From JTS-RE9 sp964649195 (lineage in GTDB: Bacteria; Planctomycetota; Phycisphaerae; Phycisphaerales; Phycisphaeraceae), in NCBI GenBank assembly GCA_964649195.1, contig CAZYPK010000074.1:1-24341 (forward strand): a DNA stretch of 24,341 nt, written 5' to 3'. The translations under genes were made by a program, and so were the position numbers. Positions 1 to 8,526 of the stretch are shown one piece after another; positions within the stretch are counted from its first letter, which is position 1; every line of letters begins with the position of its first letter. The notes below the pieces were generated by a model. It did not search any database, was not told the origin of the DNA, and saw nothing but the letters and a program-made list of their open reading frames with translations.

Positions 1-85
1 TCGTGTCGGGATCGAACGGGAAGCGCGAGGGTGCTCGAGGCTGAAAGCACAGGGCGCATATCACCACCCTTGAGGCTGTTTGCGT

Positions 86-106
86 CCGCGACTCGTTGAG
101 TCGCGG
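86..106. other. Perfect 9-bp stem hairpin
   Basis: CCGCGACTC and GAGTCGCGG flank a GTT loop. There is no T-run on either side, so it does not look like a simple intrinsic terminator. The first 139 bases hold no gene I can support. Confidence 0.5.
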
Positions 107-139
107 CTCACTTGCAAAGCCTCACACCGGCGCGCAATG

Positions 140-167
140 AAAAAACTCCGCCATCGCGGCGGAGTTT
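140..167 (-). terminator. Intrinsic terminator of the PEP-CTERM gene
   Basis: On the minus strand a 10-bp stem (AAACTCCGCC paired with GGCGGAGTTT, 5-nt loop at 153-157) runs straight into a run of six T. It starts about 30 nt after the stop codon of the beta-strand-repeat gene, the normal place for a Rho-independent terminator. Confidence 0.8.
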
Positions 168-196
168 GCATGGTTTCAGGTTGTTGTCCAGGCCGA

Positions 197-1915
197 TCAC
201 ACGGTTCGCCTGCGGCGAAGCATCAGGGATGCCAGGCCGATGACGCCCAGGGCGGCAGTGGCCGGTTCGGGGACGGACAAGGCGAGGATGACCTCATTGG
301 TGTCCGCGTTGACGAACACGGAGGCGATTCCCCCGCCGTTGACGAAGTTGATGTCGAAGTTGGGCAGGGTCGGGTCGGCGCCGGTGTAGGTGAAGAGAAC
401 GTAGTTGCCCGCGTGGACATAACCATCGAGGCTGTTGAGGTTGAGGGTGAGGTTGGCGCCGAAGAGGAGGTTGCCGGTGACCTCGGTGAGGTCGCCGGAG
501 CCGGCGAGGTAGTCGTAGTTGTAGATGGCGTTGTTGGCGAAGGTGAGGTTGCCGGTGGCGAGGGATTCGATGACGCCGTTGCCGCCGGGTGCGAGGGCGC
601 CGTTGGCGTTGATGGTGGCGTTGCCGGTGAATCCGCCGGTGCCGCCGAGGGTTCCGGTGGCGTTGACGACGGCGTTGCCGGTACCCAGTCCGGAGCCGGA
701 GGCGTTGTTGAGCAGAAGGGTGCCGCCGCTGACGGTGGTGTTGCCGGTGTAGGTGTTGGCTTCTTCAAAGGTCCAGGTGCTGGTGCCGATTTTGTTGATG
801 GTCATGACCCCCGAGCCGTTGGTGATGACGCCGGTGACGATGTTGTCATCGCTGGTGCCGCCCAGTTGCAGCGTGCGGGTGAAGGTGCCGTTGGCGATGC
901 TGCCGATGGTGACGTTGGCGGTGGTGGGGTTGATGATGGCGGTGCCGGCGTTACCGCCGCCGGTGGTCATGGTGGTGATGCCCAGGCGGTAATCGTTGGC
1001 GCCGGTGACGTTCATGGTGGCGTTGCCGAGGTTGTAGCTGCCGCCCATCTGGATGGTGTTGCCGGTGTTGGCGCCGTTGTTGCCGACGAAGTAGGTGGCG
1101 GTGTTGCCGGAGTTGGTGGTGAGGGCGGTGGAGTCGTAGTTGATGACGCCGTCGTTGCCCGCGCCGTTGTTGAGCAGTTCGAGGACGCCGCCGTTGGTGA
1201 CGACCCCGCCGGAGCCGAAGCCGAGGTTGTGGGTGACGCGCAGGACGCCCTCGGTGAGGGTGGTGGCGCCGCCGTACTGGTTGTTGTTGTTGAAGATCAG
1301 CGTGCCGGTACCGCTCTTGGTGACGGAGACGCTGCCCCCACCGGTGTGATCGATGGCTCCATCGAGCACCCAGGTGCCGCTGCCGGAGAAGGCCGCGACC
1401 TGATTGGTGCTGGCGCCGCGTCCGAGATTGGCGTTGGAGGCGAAGGTGACGGGGTTGACCGAGTTGTTGATGAAGGTCGAGGTGCCGCTGGCGCCGCCCA
1501 TGTTGATGATCATGGCGCTGCCTGAACCGCCGAAGGTGAGCGCCCCGGCGCCGGCATCCACAACGATGCCTGAGTTGCCGGTCGTGCCGGCGAGGCGAAA
1601 GACGATGCCGGCGGCTCCGGTGTTGGTGATGGTCAAGGGCGAAGTCTGACCGGCGGTCAGGGTCATCAGCCCGATGCCGGCGCCTGCCCCTTGGAAAGCG
1701 GCTGCAAACGTGGGGTTGTTGTTGATGCCGGTGCCGTCAAACGTGACGACATCGCCGTTGCCTGGCACGCCGACAGGGCTCCAGTTGCCCGCCGTGTGCA
1801 AATCAGCGGTGTTGCCCAACCAGGTCGCGGCATGAACATGGCTCGATGCCAGCAGATTCATCGATACGACAGCCGCCGTGCCTGCCAGAACACGTATAGA
1901 TCGCGCAAATTTCAT
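197..1915 (-). CDS. PEP-CTERM protein with autotransporter-associated beta-strand repeats
   Basis: This 572-aa exported protein is probably a surface or extracellular beta-helix protein. The start is the ATG at 1915, six nt after a GAGAGGG ribosome binding site. An upstream in-frame ATG at 1990 would put 25 unlikely residues before the signal peptide. Residues 1-29 are a signal peptide ending in HVHA before ATWLGN. The body is Gly/Asn/Thr-rich with repeated units such as GGTTLTEGVLRV and YTGNTTVSGGTLLLN, typical of the autotransporter-associated beta-strand repeat family. The C-terminus has VPEP (from about residue 548), a hydrophobic stretch and RRRR, the PEP-CTERM sorting signal recognised by exosortase. 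No exosortase gene is in the window. There is no beta-barrel transporter domain, so it is not a classical autotransporter. The substrate or role is unknown. The family call is firm. Confidence 0.92.
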   Translation of the reverse strand: MKFARSIRVLAGTAAVVSMNLLASSHVHAATWLGNTADLHTAGNWSPVGVPGNGDVVTFDGTGINNNPTFAAAFQGAGAGIGLMTLTAGQTSPLTITNTGAAGIVFRLAGTTGNSGIVVDAGAGALTFGGSGSAMIINMGGASGTSTFINNSVNPVTFASNANLGRGASTNQVAAFSGSGTWVLDGAIDHTGGGSVSVTKSGTGTLIFNNNNQYGGATTLTEGVLRVTHNLGFGSGGVVTNGGVLELLNNGAGNDGVINYDSTALTTNSGNTATYFVGNNGANTGNTIQMGGSYNLGNATMNVTGANDYRLGITTMTTGGGNAGTAIINPTTANVTIGSIANGTFTRTLQLGGTSDDNIVTGVITNGSGVMTINKIGTSTWTFEEANTYTGNTTVSGGTLLLNNASGSGLGTGNAVVNATGTLGGTGGFTGNATINANGALAPGGNGVIESLATGNLTFANNAIYNYDYLAGSGDLTEVTGNLLFGANLTLNLNSLDGYVHAGNYVLFTYTGADPTLPNFDINFVNGGGIASVFVNADTNEVILALSVPEPATAALGVIGLASLMLRRRRTV

Positions 1916-1985
1916 CACAATCCCTCTCTGAATTGGAACGCTCATGTGGACCCGAACCCGCGACGCTCGCAGATCGAGCGGATGA

Positions 1986-2013
1986 AGCATACCACAGGCG
2001 TCATGGATTGCAA
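1986..2013 (-). promoter_or_regulatory. Candidate promoter of the PEP-CTERM gene
   Basis: On the minus strand TTGCAA (2013-2008) and TATGCT (1991-1986) are separated by 16 nt; each matches the sigma-70 consensus at 4 of 6 positions. It would give a leader of about 64 nt. The large inverted repeat ends 6 nt upstream of the -35 box. This is inference from pattern only. Confidence 0.35.
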
Positions 2014-2018
2014 AGTTT

Positions 2019-2160
2019 TTGGCTCATGTACCGAATGTGGTGCCAAGCCCGATGGCGAGGGCCGCCGAGCCGTCGGGGTATTCTGTGCGCGGCGCCGATA
2101 CCCCGACGGCTCGCCAAGCCTCGCCATCGGGCTTGGCACCACATTCGGTACATGAGCCAA
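2019..2160. repeat. Near-perfect 63-bp inverted repeat (giant hairpin)
   Basis: The arms at 2019-2081 and 2098-2160 are reverse complements with about four mismatches, all clustered near 2061-2065, around a 16-nt centre. The element fills most of the gap between the stop at 2196 and the promoter region of the PEP-CTERM gene. No transposase or target-site duplication is visible. It could be a strong transcription barrier after the upstream two-gene unit, a folded RNA, or a MITE-like element. The structure is certain and the role is not. Confidence 0.9.
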
Positions 2161-2195
2161 CTTCTCAAACCCCGGCTTCTGAAATGTCCGCAAAG

Positions 2196-4115
2196 TCACC
2201 GGCGGATGCCTCCCGTCGGCGGCAGGGGCTGGTCGTCTTCGGGGCGTTTGGGGGCGGCGGTTTCGGCGGGCAGATCGACCTTCCAGACCTTGGCCAGCTC
2301 TTCGCGGGTGGTGGGGGTCACTTCGCGGCCTTCGCCCAGGTAGCGGCGGGTGAGGTTGCCTTCGCGGTCGTATTCGGTGACCTGTTCCGGGGAGTCCGGC
2401 GAGGGCCTGGAATAGACGCGGAAGTTGCCCGCCTTTCCGCCGTCGGCCACGACGCGGAGGGTGCGGAAGGAGATGGTGCCGGTGTTGGGGTAGTAGGCGT
2501 AGAAGCCGCACTCGAATTGTTCGCGTGGCAGCAGGGGGGCGAGGAGGTAGAGTTCCGTCTGGGTGATGTATCCATCGACGGGTCGTCGATAGTTGACGCG
2601 ATCGATGCCGGTGGGGCTTTCGCGGATGATGGTGATCTGTTCGCGGTTCTGGACGCCGGTTTCGAGCCAGGTTCGGATGTGATGCCGGTGCGGGGGCGCG
2701 GCCTTGGCCGGCGCCTTGGAGGGATTCAGCGCGGGTCTGGGCTTGGCGTCGGGATCGGCATCGATGCGGTCGCGCACGGTGGTGCGGATGGACCACGATT
2801 CGTACTGGCCATCCTCGGCGAGGAACATCTGGCTGTGGGAATCGACGGCCCGGTTGGCCACGTGCAGCCGGGCATAGACATCGACGCCGATGCCGTTGAT
2901 GCCTTGCTCGCGGGTCTGGGCGTCGCGGACTTTCCTCATGCGTCCGGTTTTCACATCGAGTTCCTCCTTGACATCGACGACGACGATCTGATCCCGCCTT
3001 GCGCGGTTGACGATTTTCATCCATCCGATGTCCTTGCCGTTTTCGAGCACGCGCAGGTATTGCAGCCGCAGCGGCCTCACGCCGGCGGGTCGGCCTTCGT
3101 CATCCACGATGGGCGTGCTCACTTCGGGCAGCATCGCGTCCAGCAGCCGGCGGTGGTTGAGCGTCTTGTCGAGCGTGTCGCCCTTCTTGATCAGGTCCTT
3201 GCGCAGCTCGTCGAGCTCCTTGGGGTTCTGCACCTGAAGGCTTTTGACGACCTCCTCGAAGATCGGCTTCACCTTCTCGAAGGATTCCTGCCCCACCTCC
3301 AGTTGGACCACCACGAACGCATTGGGCGCCAGTTGCATGAAGGCCTGGGCCATGTACCAGCCCTTGGCGTCGCTGTCCAGATGATTCCGCTGCCTGCGGG
3401 CCGCCTCATCGAGCAGGTATCGCTGCATGAACTGGCGATCCACCTCATACGCAGCCACCCAGTCCCTGGCCTTTTTCGCAACGGCCTTGTCGGGCGAGTT
3501 CGAGACGATCGCCCGGTACAAACGGAAGGCGGCGATGTCCTGCCCCTTGATGCGAAGCTGGTTGGCCGTCTCGAACTGGGTGCGGGCGATCTCCATCATC
3601 GCTTTCACATCCTTGCCCGCCTCCGGCTTTTCCTTGAAGGGCATGTTGACGCCGAAGTAAACAATCCACCCCGGCCGGCCCGCGGGCTTGGCCACCCGCT
3701 GATGCTCGATGACCGCGGTGGGCTGGGCGAAGCCGAACTGTTCGATGGCGCTGTTGACCACCTGGTTGATCGTCAGCTCCTGCTGAAGGTTCTTGATGAA
3801 CACGGTGATGGAATACTCTTCGCCCTGCTGAATGCGCAGGATCGCATCATCGATGTTGCGGCTCATCAGCCGGCTGCCCAAAGGCGGACGCAGCGAGATG
3901 CCAAAGCCCATCTCGCGCCACCGCTCCTTGGCGAGAATGGCGTCCACATCGACCTGCGCCTGGGCCGGAGGCAGGGGCAGGAGCAGGAGCAGGAGCAGGG
4001 GCAGCGGCAGCGGCAGGAGCAGCGGCAAAAGCCCCGCCCGGAAGGGCGCGGGCCCAGGGGTGATCGGGCGCAAGGGCAGGAGCAGCGACGACGAAAAGGA
4101 GGGGCGGTGTTTCAT
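2196..4115 (-). CDS. Exported protein of unknown function with repeat-encoded signal peptide
   Basis: The protein has 639 aa. The ATG at 4115 overlaps the stop codon of the upstream gene (ATGA), so the two are probably translationally coupled. Residues 1-53 form a signal peptide with an unusual core made only of Leu and Pro (about 29-50), then AQA before QVDVDAI. The mature part has a helical, charged middle (about 165-280) and a beta-rich C-terminal third. No catalytic motif or known domain was recognised. Its last 150 residues look distantly like the end of the upstream gene product: both share a D-REG motif followed by a TPT..(E/D)L..V pattern. Periplasmic location and joint work with the upstream protein are inference. 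Confidence 0.82.
   Translation of the reverse strand: MKHRPSFSSSLLLPLRPITPGPAPFRAGLLPLLLPLPLPLLLLLLLPLPPAQAQVDVDAILAKERWREMGFGISLRPPLGSRLMSRNIDDAILRIQQGEEYSITVFIKNLQQELTINQVVNSAIEQFGFAQPTAVIEHQRVAKPAGRPGWIVYFGVNMPFKEKPEAGKDVKAMMEIARTQFETANQLRIKGQDIAAFRLYRAIVSNSPDKAVAKKARDWVAAYEVDRQFMQRYLLDEAARRQRNHLDSDAKGWYMAQAFMQLAPNAFVVVQLEVGQESFEKVKPIFEEVVKSLQVQNPKELDELRKDLIKKGDTLDKTLNHRRLLDAMLPEVSTPIVDDEGRPAGVRPLRLQYLRVLENGKDIGWMKIVNRARRDQIVVVDVKEELDVKTGRMRKVRDAQTREQGINGIGVDVYARLHVANRAVDSHSQMFLAEDGQYESWSIRTTVRDRIDADPDAKPRPALNPSKAPAKAAPPHRHHIRTWLETGVQNREQITIIRESPTGIDRVNYRRPVDGYITQTELYLLAPLLPREQFECGFYAYYPNTGTISFRTLRVVADGGKAGNFRVYSRPSPDSPEQVTEYDREGNLTRRYLGEGREVTPTTREELAKVWKVDLPAETAAPKRPEDDQPLPPTGGIRR
3971..4024 (-). 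repeat. Nine tandem hexamers inside the signal-peptide coding region
   Basis: On the plus strand the units read GCAGNG or GCAGGA nine times in a row. On the coding strand each unit adds two codons (Leu-Leu or Pro-Leu), so gain or loss of a unit changes the length of the signal-peptide hydrophobic core without a frameshift. Confidence 0.85.
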
Positions 4116-6046
4116 GGCTGATCGACATCCTGTTGCCAGAAGCGAAGGAAATCCCGTGAGGCGTACAGGCGATAAACGGTCTGGAGGTCGGTGGGCGTCA
4201 GGCTCAACCGGACGCCGCCGGTGGGCGACTTGGTGGAATCGCTCCACTCGCCGGCGATGACCATGCCTTCACGATCGAGCCAGAGCCGCTGCCCGTCCAT
4301 GTTCATCATCGGTCGAATCCGGACATAAGCGAAGCCTTGCGCAGGCAGGCCGATTTTATCCGCCGGCGGCCCTTGGGCGACGGTCGCGTATTCAAGCCAG
4401 TGCGGCTGGGGCGGCAGCATTTCCCGGCTGCGCCAGATGAGGACCGGGCCATCGGCGGTGAGGCGGGCCAGGGCCGCCAAATCCCACGAATCCTCGGCAA
4501 AACCGGGCAGATAACCATCATCCACCTTCACCGACCAGATTGGAGCGCCCCCTGGCCGGGGCGGAAGCGTCGAGGCCGACAGCGTCTGATTCTTCAGGCT
4601 GAAAGCATAACTGTCGCTCTGCCGAATCGGCCCATCCCGGAGATCGCTGGCCATCGTGCTTTCAATGGTCCGGCCATCGAGCGAGACCAACCAGTTGGCC
4701 CAGGTCACGCGCGTCTCGTTGCCGATCACCACGGCCCGCATCTTTCGGCTGCGAAGCGGAAGCCCCTGTTCGGGCATGTGCATGCGATCGGCGATCTGCG
4801 TGCCGATGATCGCCCCTTCCCGGCGAAGCAGCAGGGCCTGCCGCTGCGCCGTGAACCGCCCGGTCATCTGCTCGCGCTGGGCCGTCGCCAAGGCGCGGCC
4901 GCGCTCCATCGCATGTTGCAACGCGGTCCCCGGCGCCCGGGCAGGTGACGCGGCTGGCTTCTCTTCCTTGAGCATGTCCTGAATCAACCCGGTCATCCTG
5001 GCGTTCATCGCCTCGACCGCTTCCGTCTCGGCCAGCATGTCCAGCAGCAAGGCGTGATCCTCGTCGAGGTTCACATGCAGCAGTTCCCGATGCAGCGATC
5101 GTTCCCGGCCATCGCTGAGCATCAGCCGCGTTGCCGGGCGGTCGGCAACCTTCAGCATCGACAGGTCCGTGGCCGCCGGCGGGCGGCCGTGTACCATCGC
5201 GTAATGCCGGACCATGCCGGCCAGCGGCGAAAGGGGGGCGGCAGGGGTGATGTTCCGGGCATCAAGCTGCGGCTGCACGCGCATCAGGCCCAAGTGAGGC
5301 GTCGCGGGATCGTCCAGGGTGATATAGAGCGATTCGCCTTCGATGGCGTTGCCGCTGTGCCGCACCCGCGCACCGGTCCTGGCCAGCGACGCCAGACCCG
5401 CCGCCTCCAGCTCCGGCAACGAGGCGTCCCGGCAGCCGGTGTCCACCGCGCTCAGGGCCATCTCCATCATCAGCGCATCCTGCGCCGCCTCCACCTGCGG
5501 CGACGGATGCAGCGGCATGTGCATCGCCATCACCCAGTGCCGCCGGCCGTCTTCGGTCAGCACCACGAAGCGATCGCTGAAGATCGTCGCCTTGCCCGGC
5601 GCCTGGCTCTGGGCCATGTAGTAGGCGCCGGTCATCGTGCCCGTGCGAAAGCGGCGGACCTTCTCCTTGTCGAAAAAAAGCCGCGACCGGCGGAAGGTCA
5701 CAATGTTGAGCGTGTCCCGCAGCACCTCATCAGGACTGCCGGGCGCCAGAATCACAGGCCGCGTGATGATCAGGTAACGACTGGGATTGGTCAGATCGAC
5801 CAGCGTGACCACATTCCCCACGAACCCCTGCCCGGTGCCATCGGCCTGGGCACGCTCCCAGGCGGCCGGCAACAGCACCTTCAGATCGCCGACCCGCTGT
5901 TCGCTCAAAGGCGCGCTGAACGTGGCCTGATGGGTTGACGTGTAGAGCTGCGCCAAGGCCAGCGCGACGGCAAAGGCCGACAGCGTAACCACGCCGACGG
6001 CCACGCGCTGCGCAGCCGGGGTTGCAAATCGAGGAGACTTGGGCAT
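4112..6046 (-). CDS. Membrane-anchored protein of unknown function
   Basis: The protein has 644 aa and starts at the ATG at 6046, with only a weak purine stretch (TAAGA) upstream. One hydrophobic segment at about residues 14-35 follows a basic N-terminus and should act as a signal anchor. The rest is soluble and presumably periplasmic. No known domain was recognised. The C-terminal part (about 490-644) is beta-rich and contains LDREGMVIAGEW, resembling the end of the next gene product. Its stop TGA overlaps the next ATG by 4 nt, so these two form a transcriptional unit. The start codon lies about 30 nt after a dispersed repeat island, so the leader, if transcribed from further upstream, contains those hairpins. 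It is a real gene by length and coupling; the function is unknown. Confidence 0.8.
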   Translation of the reverse strand: MPKSPRFATPAAQRVAVGVVTLSAFAVALALAQLYTSTHQATFSAPLSEQRVGDLKVLLPAAWERAQADGTGQGFVGNVVTLVDLTNPSRYLIITRPVILAPGSPDEVLRDTLNIVTFRRSRLFFDKEKVRRFRTGTMTGAYYMAQSQAPGKATIFSDRFVVLTEDGRRHWVMAMHMPLHPSPQVEAAQDALMMEMALSAVDTGCRDASLPELEAAGLASLARTGARVRHSGNAIEGESLYITLDDPATPHLGLMRVQPQLDARNITPAAPLSPLAGMVRHYAMVHGRPPAATDLSMLKVADRPATRLMLSDGRERSLHRELLHVNLDEDHALLLDMLAETEAVEAMNARMTGLIQDMLKEEKPAASPARAPGTALQHAMERGRALATAQREQMTGRFTAQRQALLLRREGAIIGTQIADRMHMPEQGLPLRSRKMRAVVIGNETRVTWANWLVSLDGRTIESTMASDLRDGPIRQSDSYAFSLKNQTLSASTLPPRPGGAPIWSVKVDDGYLPGFAEDSWDLAALARLTADGPVLIWRSREMLPPQPHWLEYATVAQGPPADKIGLPAQGFAYVRIRPMMNMDGQRLWLDREGMVIAGEWSDSTKSPTGGVRLSLTPTDLQTVYRLYASRDFLRFWQQDVDQP

Positions 6047-6058
6047 TGACGAATCTTA

Positions 6059-6147
6059 ACAGGGGACAGGGGGCGGTGTCATAACCGCAGCGTCCTCGCT
6101 GCGCGTCTGCGGGACAGGGAACAGAGCGAAGCCGCAAGCGGCTGTGG
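6059..6147. repeat. Dispersed repeat island (39-bp element plus GCCGCAAGCGGC palindrome)
   Basis: Between two minus-strand genes, 6076-6114 is a copy of a 39-bp element with a 7-bp stem (CGCAGCG TCCT CGCTGCG). It is flanked by degenerate GGGACAG heptamers at 6061-6070 and 6111-6124. At 6126-6143 lies the 18-mer GCGAAGCCGCAAGCGGCT, found identically at 24198-24215 and, reversed, at 12971-12988. The island begins about 25 nt after the stop codon of the toroid/DUF4159 gene. Confidence 0.85.
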
Positions 6148-6170
6148 TTTTTTTCCCCAACGAACTCAGC

Positions 6171-8414
6171 TCATTTCGCATCCGCCTTGGCGTCGGGTTT
6201 GGGGGCTTCGATGGGTTTGGGGCCGCCGACTTTCTGGTTGGCGGCGAGGACCATGTTGCCCAGAAGGGAGACGGAGGATTCGCGGCTGTAGCCGAGCAGT
6301 CCTTCGAGGCGGACACCCAGCGTTCCCAGCGACATGTCCTCGCTGGAGATGATGACTGCCGGGCGGTTGTTGACGGCGAAGACGGCCAGCCGGGGTTCGT
6401 GGCGGGCGTCGAGGCGGATGATGGAGTAGTGGCGGTAGCTGACCGAGCGGTTGTTCCAGCCGCCGGTGATGCCTTCGCCGCTGATGATGTTGGCGCTGCG
6501 GCCCAGGGGTGCGGCGCCGGTTTTGAAGAGGGCGCCCAGTTGTTCCTCCATCTTGCCGGCGAAGAGCCGCTTGCCGCCGACGGTTTCGACGAAGATCGTC
6601 CCGCCGTTTTCGACGTAGGTTTTGATGGCTGCGGCCTGGGCGTCGGTGAGCTTGATCGGGTCGGTACCGGCCAGGTGGACGAAGGGGGAGGAGCAGGTCC
6701 CCAGTTGATCGAGGGCGACATCCTCGGTCTTGACCGTGTTGCCGGTCTTGTTGAACAGGTGGGTGTCCATCACGCTCCAGACGGCCGGTTCGGGGAGCCA
6801 GTTGCCTTCGTACTTGGCGCGGGCGACCTTGAGTTCGCCGGTTTTGGTTTTGCCCGCCTGCTTGCGGAGAACGTGGGCGTCCAGGCGGTTGGCAAGCTGG
6901 CCTCGCTCGGTGGCCATGACGAAGAGGTTGACGGCGGCGCGCCACTGCGGGTCGTCGGTTTTGGAGGTCTGCCAGAGGATGCCCCAGTCGCGGTCGGGCA
7001 TGATGACCAGGTCGCGTGCGCCGTTGTTGAGGGAGGTGATGTTCAGGGCCGAGCCGTTGTCGATCTTGTTGTGGACGCGGAAGAGGTAGTTGTTGTTGTC
7101 CATCCGGGTGAACTTGTAGGGATACATTTCCTCGAACATCTTCTTCATCTGGGCCTTGAAGATGCCCGCGCCGCCGGAGCCGGCCTCGGTGTTGACGATG
7201 AGCGTGCCGCCCTGGTCGATGAACCGTTTGAGGCGCGCCTTCTGCTCGTCGGTCAGCTCGATTTTTTCATCGCCCGAGAGCCAGGCGATGGGGGCGTTGA
7301 ACCAGTGGGAATCCTCGTCATCGATGGAGACGGTCTGGAAGTTGACTTCGCCTTCGATGTATTCGCCGATGTCCTTGGAGAAGAAGTAAACATCGTTGGG
7401 GCGGTTGTTCCAGGCGAAGTTGTCCACCTTGAGCTTGGTGGCCCAGACGGGGACGCGGCCACGGGTGAGGAAGAGCAGGGCGAAGCAGGAGTCATAGACC
7501 GGTCCGACGGCGCCGTCGCCCTTCTGGGCCTTGATGATCTGTGCGGCATGGACGGCGAACCAGTCCTTCTTGTTGAAGAACTTGATGCCGGTGCCCAGTC
7601 CGACGCGCTCGATGGAATAGACGCCGTAGAGACCCCAACTGGAGGCGTCGTAATTCTTGTCCAGCCAGAGCAGCCCCTTGTCCATCGCCTTGGCCAGGGT
7701 GCCGTTGCGTTTCTGGCTGCTGCGGTAGAGTTCCTGCTCGGCGACGAGCAGGGCGGTGACGCCGGCGGCGGTCATGTTGAAGTAGCTGGGGCGTTCATCG
7801 CCCAGGCGGTAGTTCCAGCCGCCATCGGGCGCCTGGGCCTCGACGAAGTGCTTGACCACGTTCTGCCAGAAGGCGGCGGGAACGGTCACGCCGCGCTTGG
7901 AGGCTTCCCACAGACCCAGCAGGCCGTACTGCGTGTTGGAGTGATCGTGAGGCGGGGTGGCGTTGCCGCTCATGTTGGCCGGCGACGCGCTGACCTTGTA
8001 CGAGAACACCCCCCTGGGGCCTGATGCGCTGAGGATGTTGCGGTCCTTCTGCATCTCGCTCTTGTATTCATCGGGCAGTTGCCCCCACGCATGAGCCCGC
8101 AGGCCCACTTCGTAGGTGTGATCGCCTTCGACGCCGCGCAGCACCTTGATCGCCTCCTGAATCTGCGGATGCTGGACGGAGATGCCGCTGGCGACCAGGG
8201 CATAGACCACCATCGAGGTGACGCCGCTCTTGCCGGCGTGGGGGTTGTTGTACATGTGCTCCCAGCTTCCCTTCTGCTGCTGGGCCAGCAGATAGGTCTG
8301 AAGCTTCTTGATGGCGCGATCGACATCATCATCGGTAAGCTGGGCCTGCGAGACCGCCGGCGCGGCAACAAGCGCCAAGATCAACGTCGCAACAAACAGG
8401 AGGCGGTGCAACAT
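6171..8414 (-). CDS. Secreted terpene-cyclase-fold (alpha/alpha toroid) protein with tandem DUF4159-like domains
   Basis: The protein has 747 aa. The chosen start is the ATG at 8414 after AAAGGGG; an in-frame ATG at 8570 would add 52 non-conserved residues encoded by repeat DNA. Residues 1-24 are a signal peptide ending VSQAQ. Residues about 28-320 are prenyltransferase/squalene-cyclase-type helical repeats (QAPDGGWNYR near 194, ASSWGLYGVYS near 257). No DxDD catalytic motif is visible, so cyclase activity is not supported. Residues about 325-510 resemble DUF4159, a glutamine-amidotransferase-like fold (RFIDQGGTLIVNT). A second, weaker copy follows at about 545-720 (TYVENGGTIFVET). The C-terminal tail is Lys/Ala/Pro-rich. 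The role is unknown; periplasmic binding or scaffolding is inference. It may be co-transcribed with the two unknown genes downstream. Confidence 0.88.
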   Translation of the reverse strand: MLHRLLFVATLILALVAAPAVSQAQLTDDDVDRAIKKLQTYLLAQQQKGSWEHMYNNPHAGKSGVTSMVVYALVASGISVQHPQIQEAIKVLRGVEGDHTYEVGLRAHAWGQLPDEYKSEMQKDRNILSASGPRGVFSYKVSASPANMSGNATPPHDHSNTQYGLLGLWEASKRGVTVPAAFWQNVVKHFVEAQAPDGGWNYRLGDERPSYFNMTAAGVTALLVAEQELYRSSQKRNGTLAKAMDKGLLWLDKNYDASSWGLYGVYSIERVGLGTGIKFFNKKDWFAVHAAQIIKAQKGDGAVGPVYDSCFALLFLTRGRVPVWATKLKVDNFAWNNRPNDVYFFSKDIGEYIEGEVNFQTVSIDDEDSHWFNAPIAWLSGDEKIELTDEQKARLKRFIDQGGTLIVNTEAGSGGAGIFKAQMKKMFEEMYPYKFTRMDNNNYLFRVHNKIDNGSALNITSLNNGARDLVIMPDRDWGILWQTSKTDDPQWRAAVNLFVMATERGQLANRLDAHVLRKQAGKTKTGELKVARAKYEGNWLPEPAVWSVMDTHLFNKTGNTVKTEDVALDQLGTCSSPFVHLAGTDPIKLTDAQAAAIKTYVENGGTIFVETVGGKRLFAGKMEEQLGALFKTGAAPLGRSANIISGEGITGGWNNRSVSYRHYSIIRLDARHEPRLAVFAVNNRPAVIISSEDMSLGTLGVRLEGLLGYSRESSVSLLGNMVLAANQKVGGPKPIEAPKPDAKADAK

Positions 8415-8453
8415 GGGAACCCCTTTCGTGTACGGGGGGATGGTGAACGTGCA

Positions 8454-8462
8454 AGTATAGCA
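8454..8462 (-). promoter_or_regulatory. Extended -10 promoter candidate for the toroid/DUF4159 gene
   Basis: The minus strand reads TGCTATACT, an extended -10 box, with no good -35 at 17 nt. Transcription would start near 8447, giving a leader of about 33 nt before the ATG. It lies between the gene and the octamer repeat island, so the island would be outside this transcript. Confidence 0.45.
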
Positions 8463-8526
8463 GTCGAAGGCCGGGCCCACCAGAGGCCCTACTGATAAAA
8501 ACGCAGATATTGCAGCAGCGTCCGAT

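Noticed and set aside
80..1525. Long plus-strand frame opposite the PEP-CTERM gene
   Set aside because: Gly/Val/Ala/Asp-rich mirror of a repetitive GC-rich gene; no family features, no ribosome binding site.
2019..4121. 700-codon plus-strand frame
   Set aside because: It runs through the inverted repeat and lies fully opposite a gene with a signal peptide and ATGA coupling; composition is that of a shadow frame.
6059..6147. Riboswitch in the leader of the membrane-anchored protein gene
   Set aside because: The hairpins are dispersed repeats also found downstream of and inside unrelated genes, with no known riboswitch core.
6144..8024. 626-codon plus-strand frame
   Set aside because: Opposite the toroid/DUF4159 gene, which has clear domains; acidic Gly/Val-rich mirror sequence.
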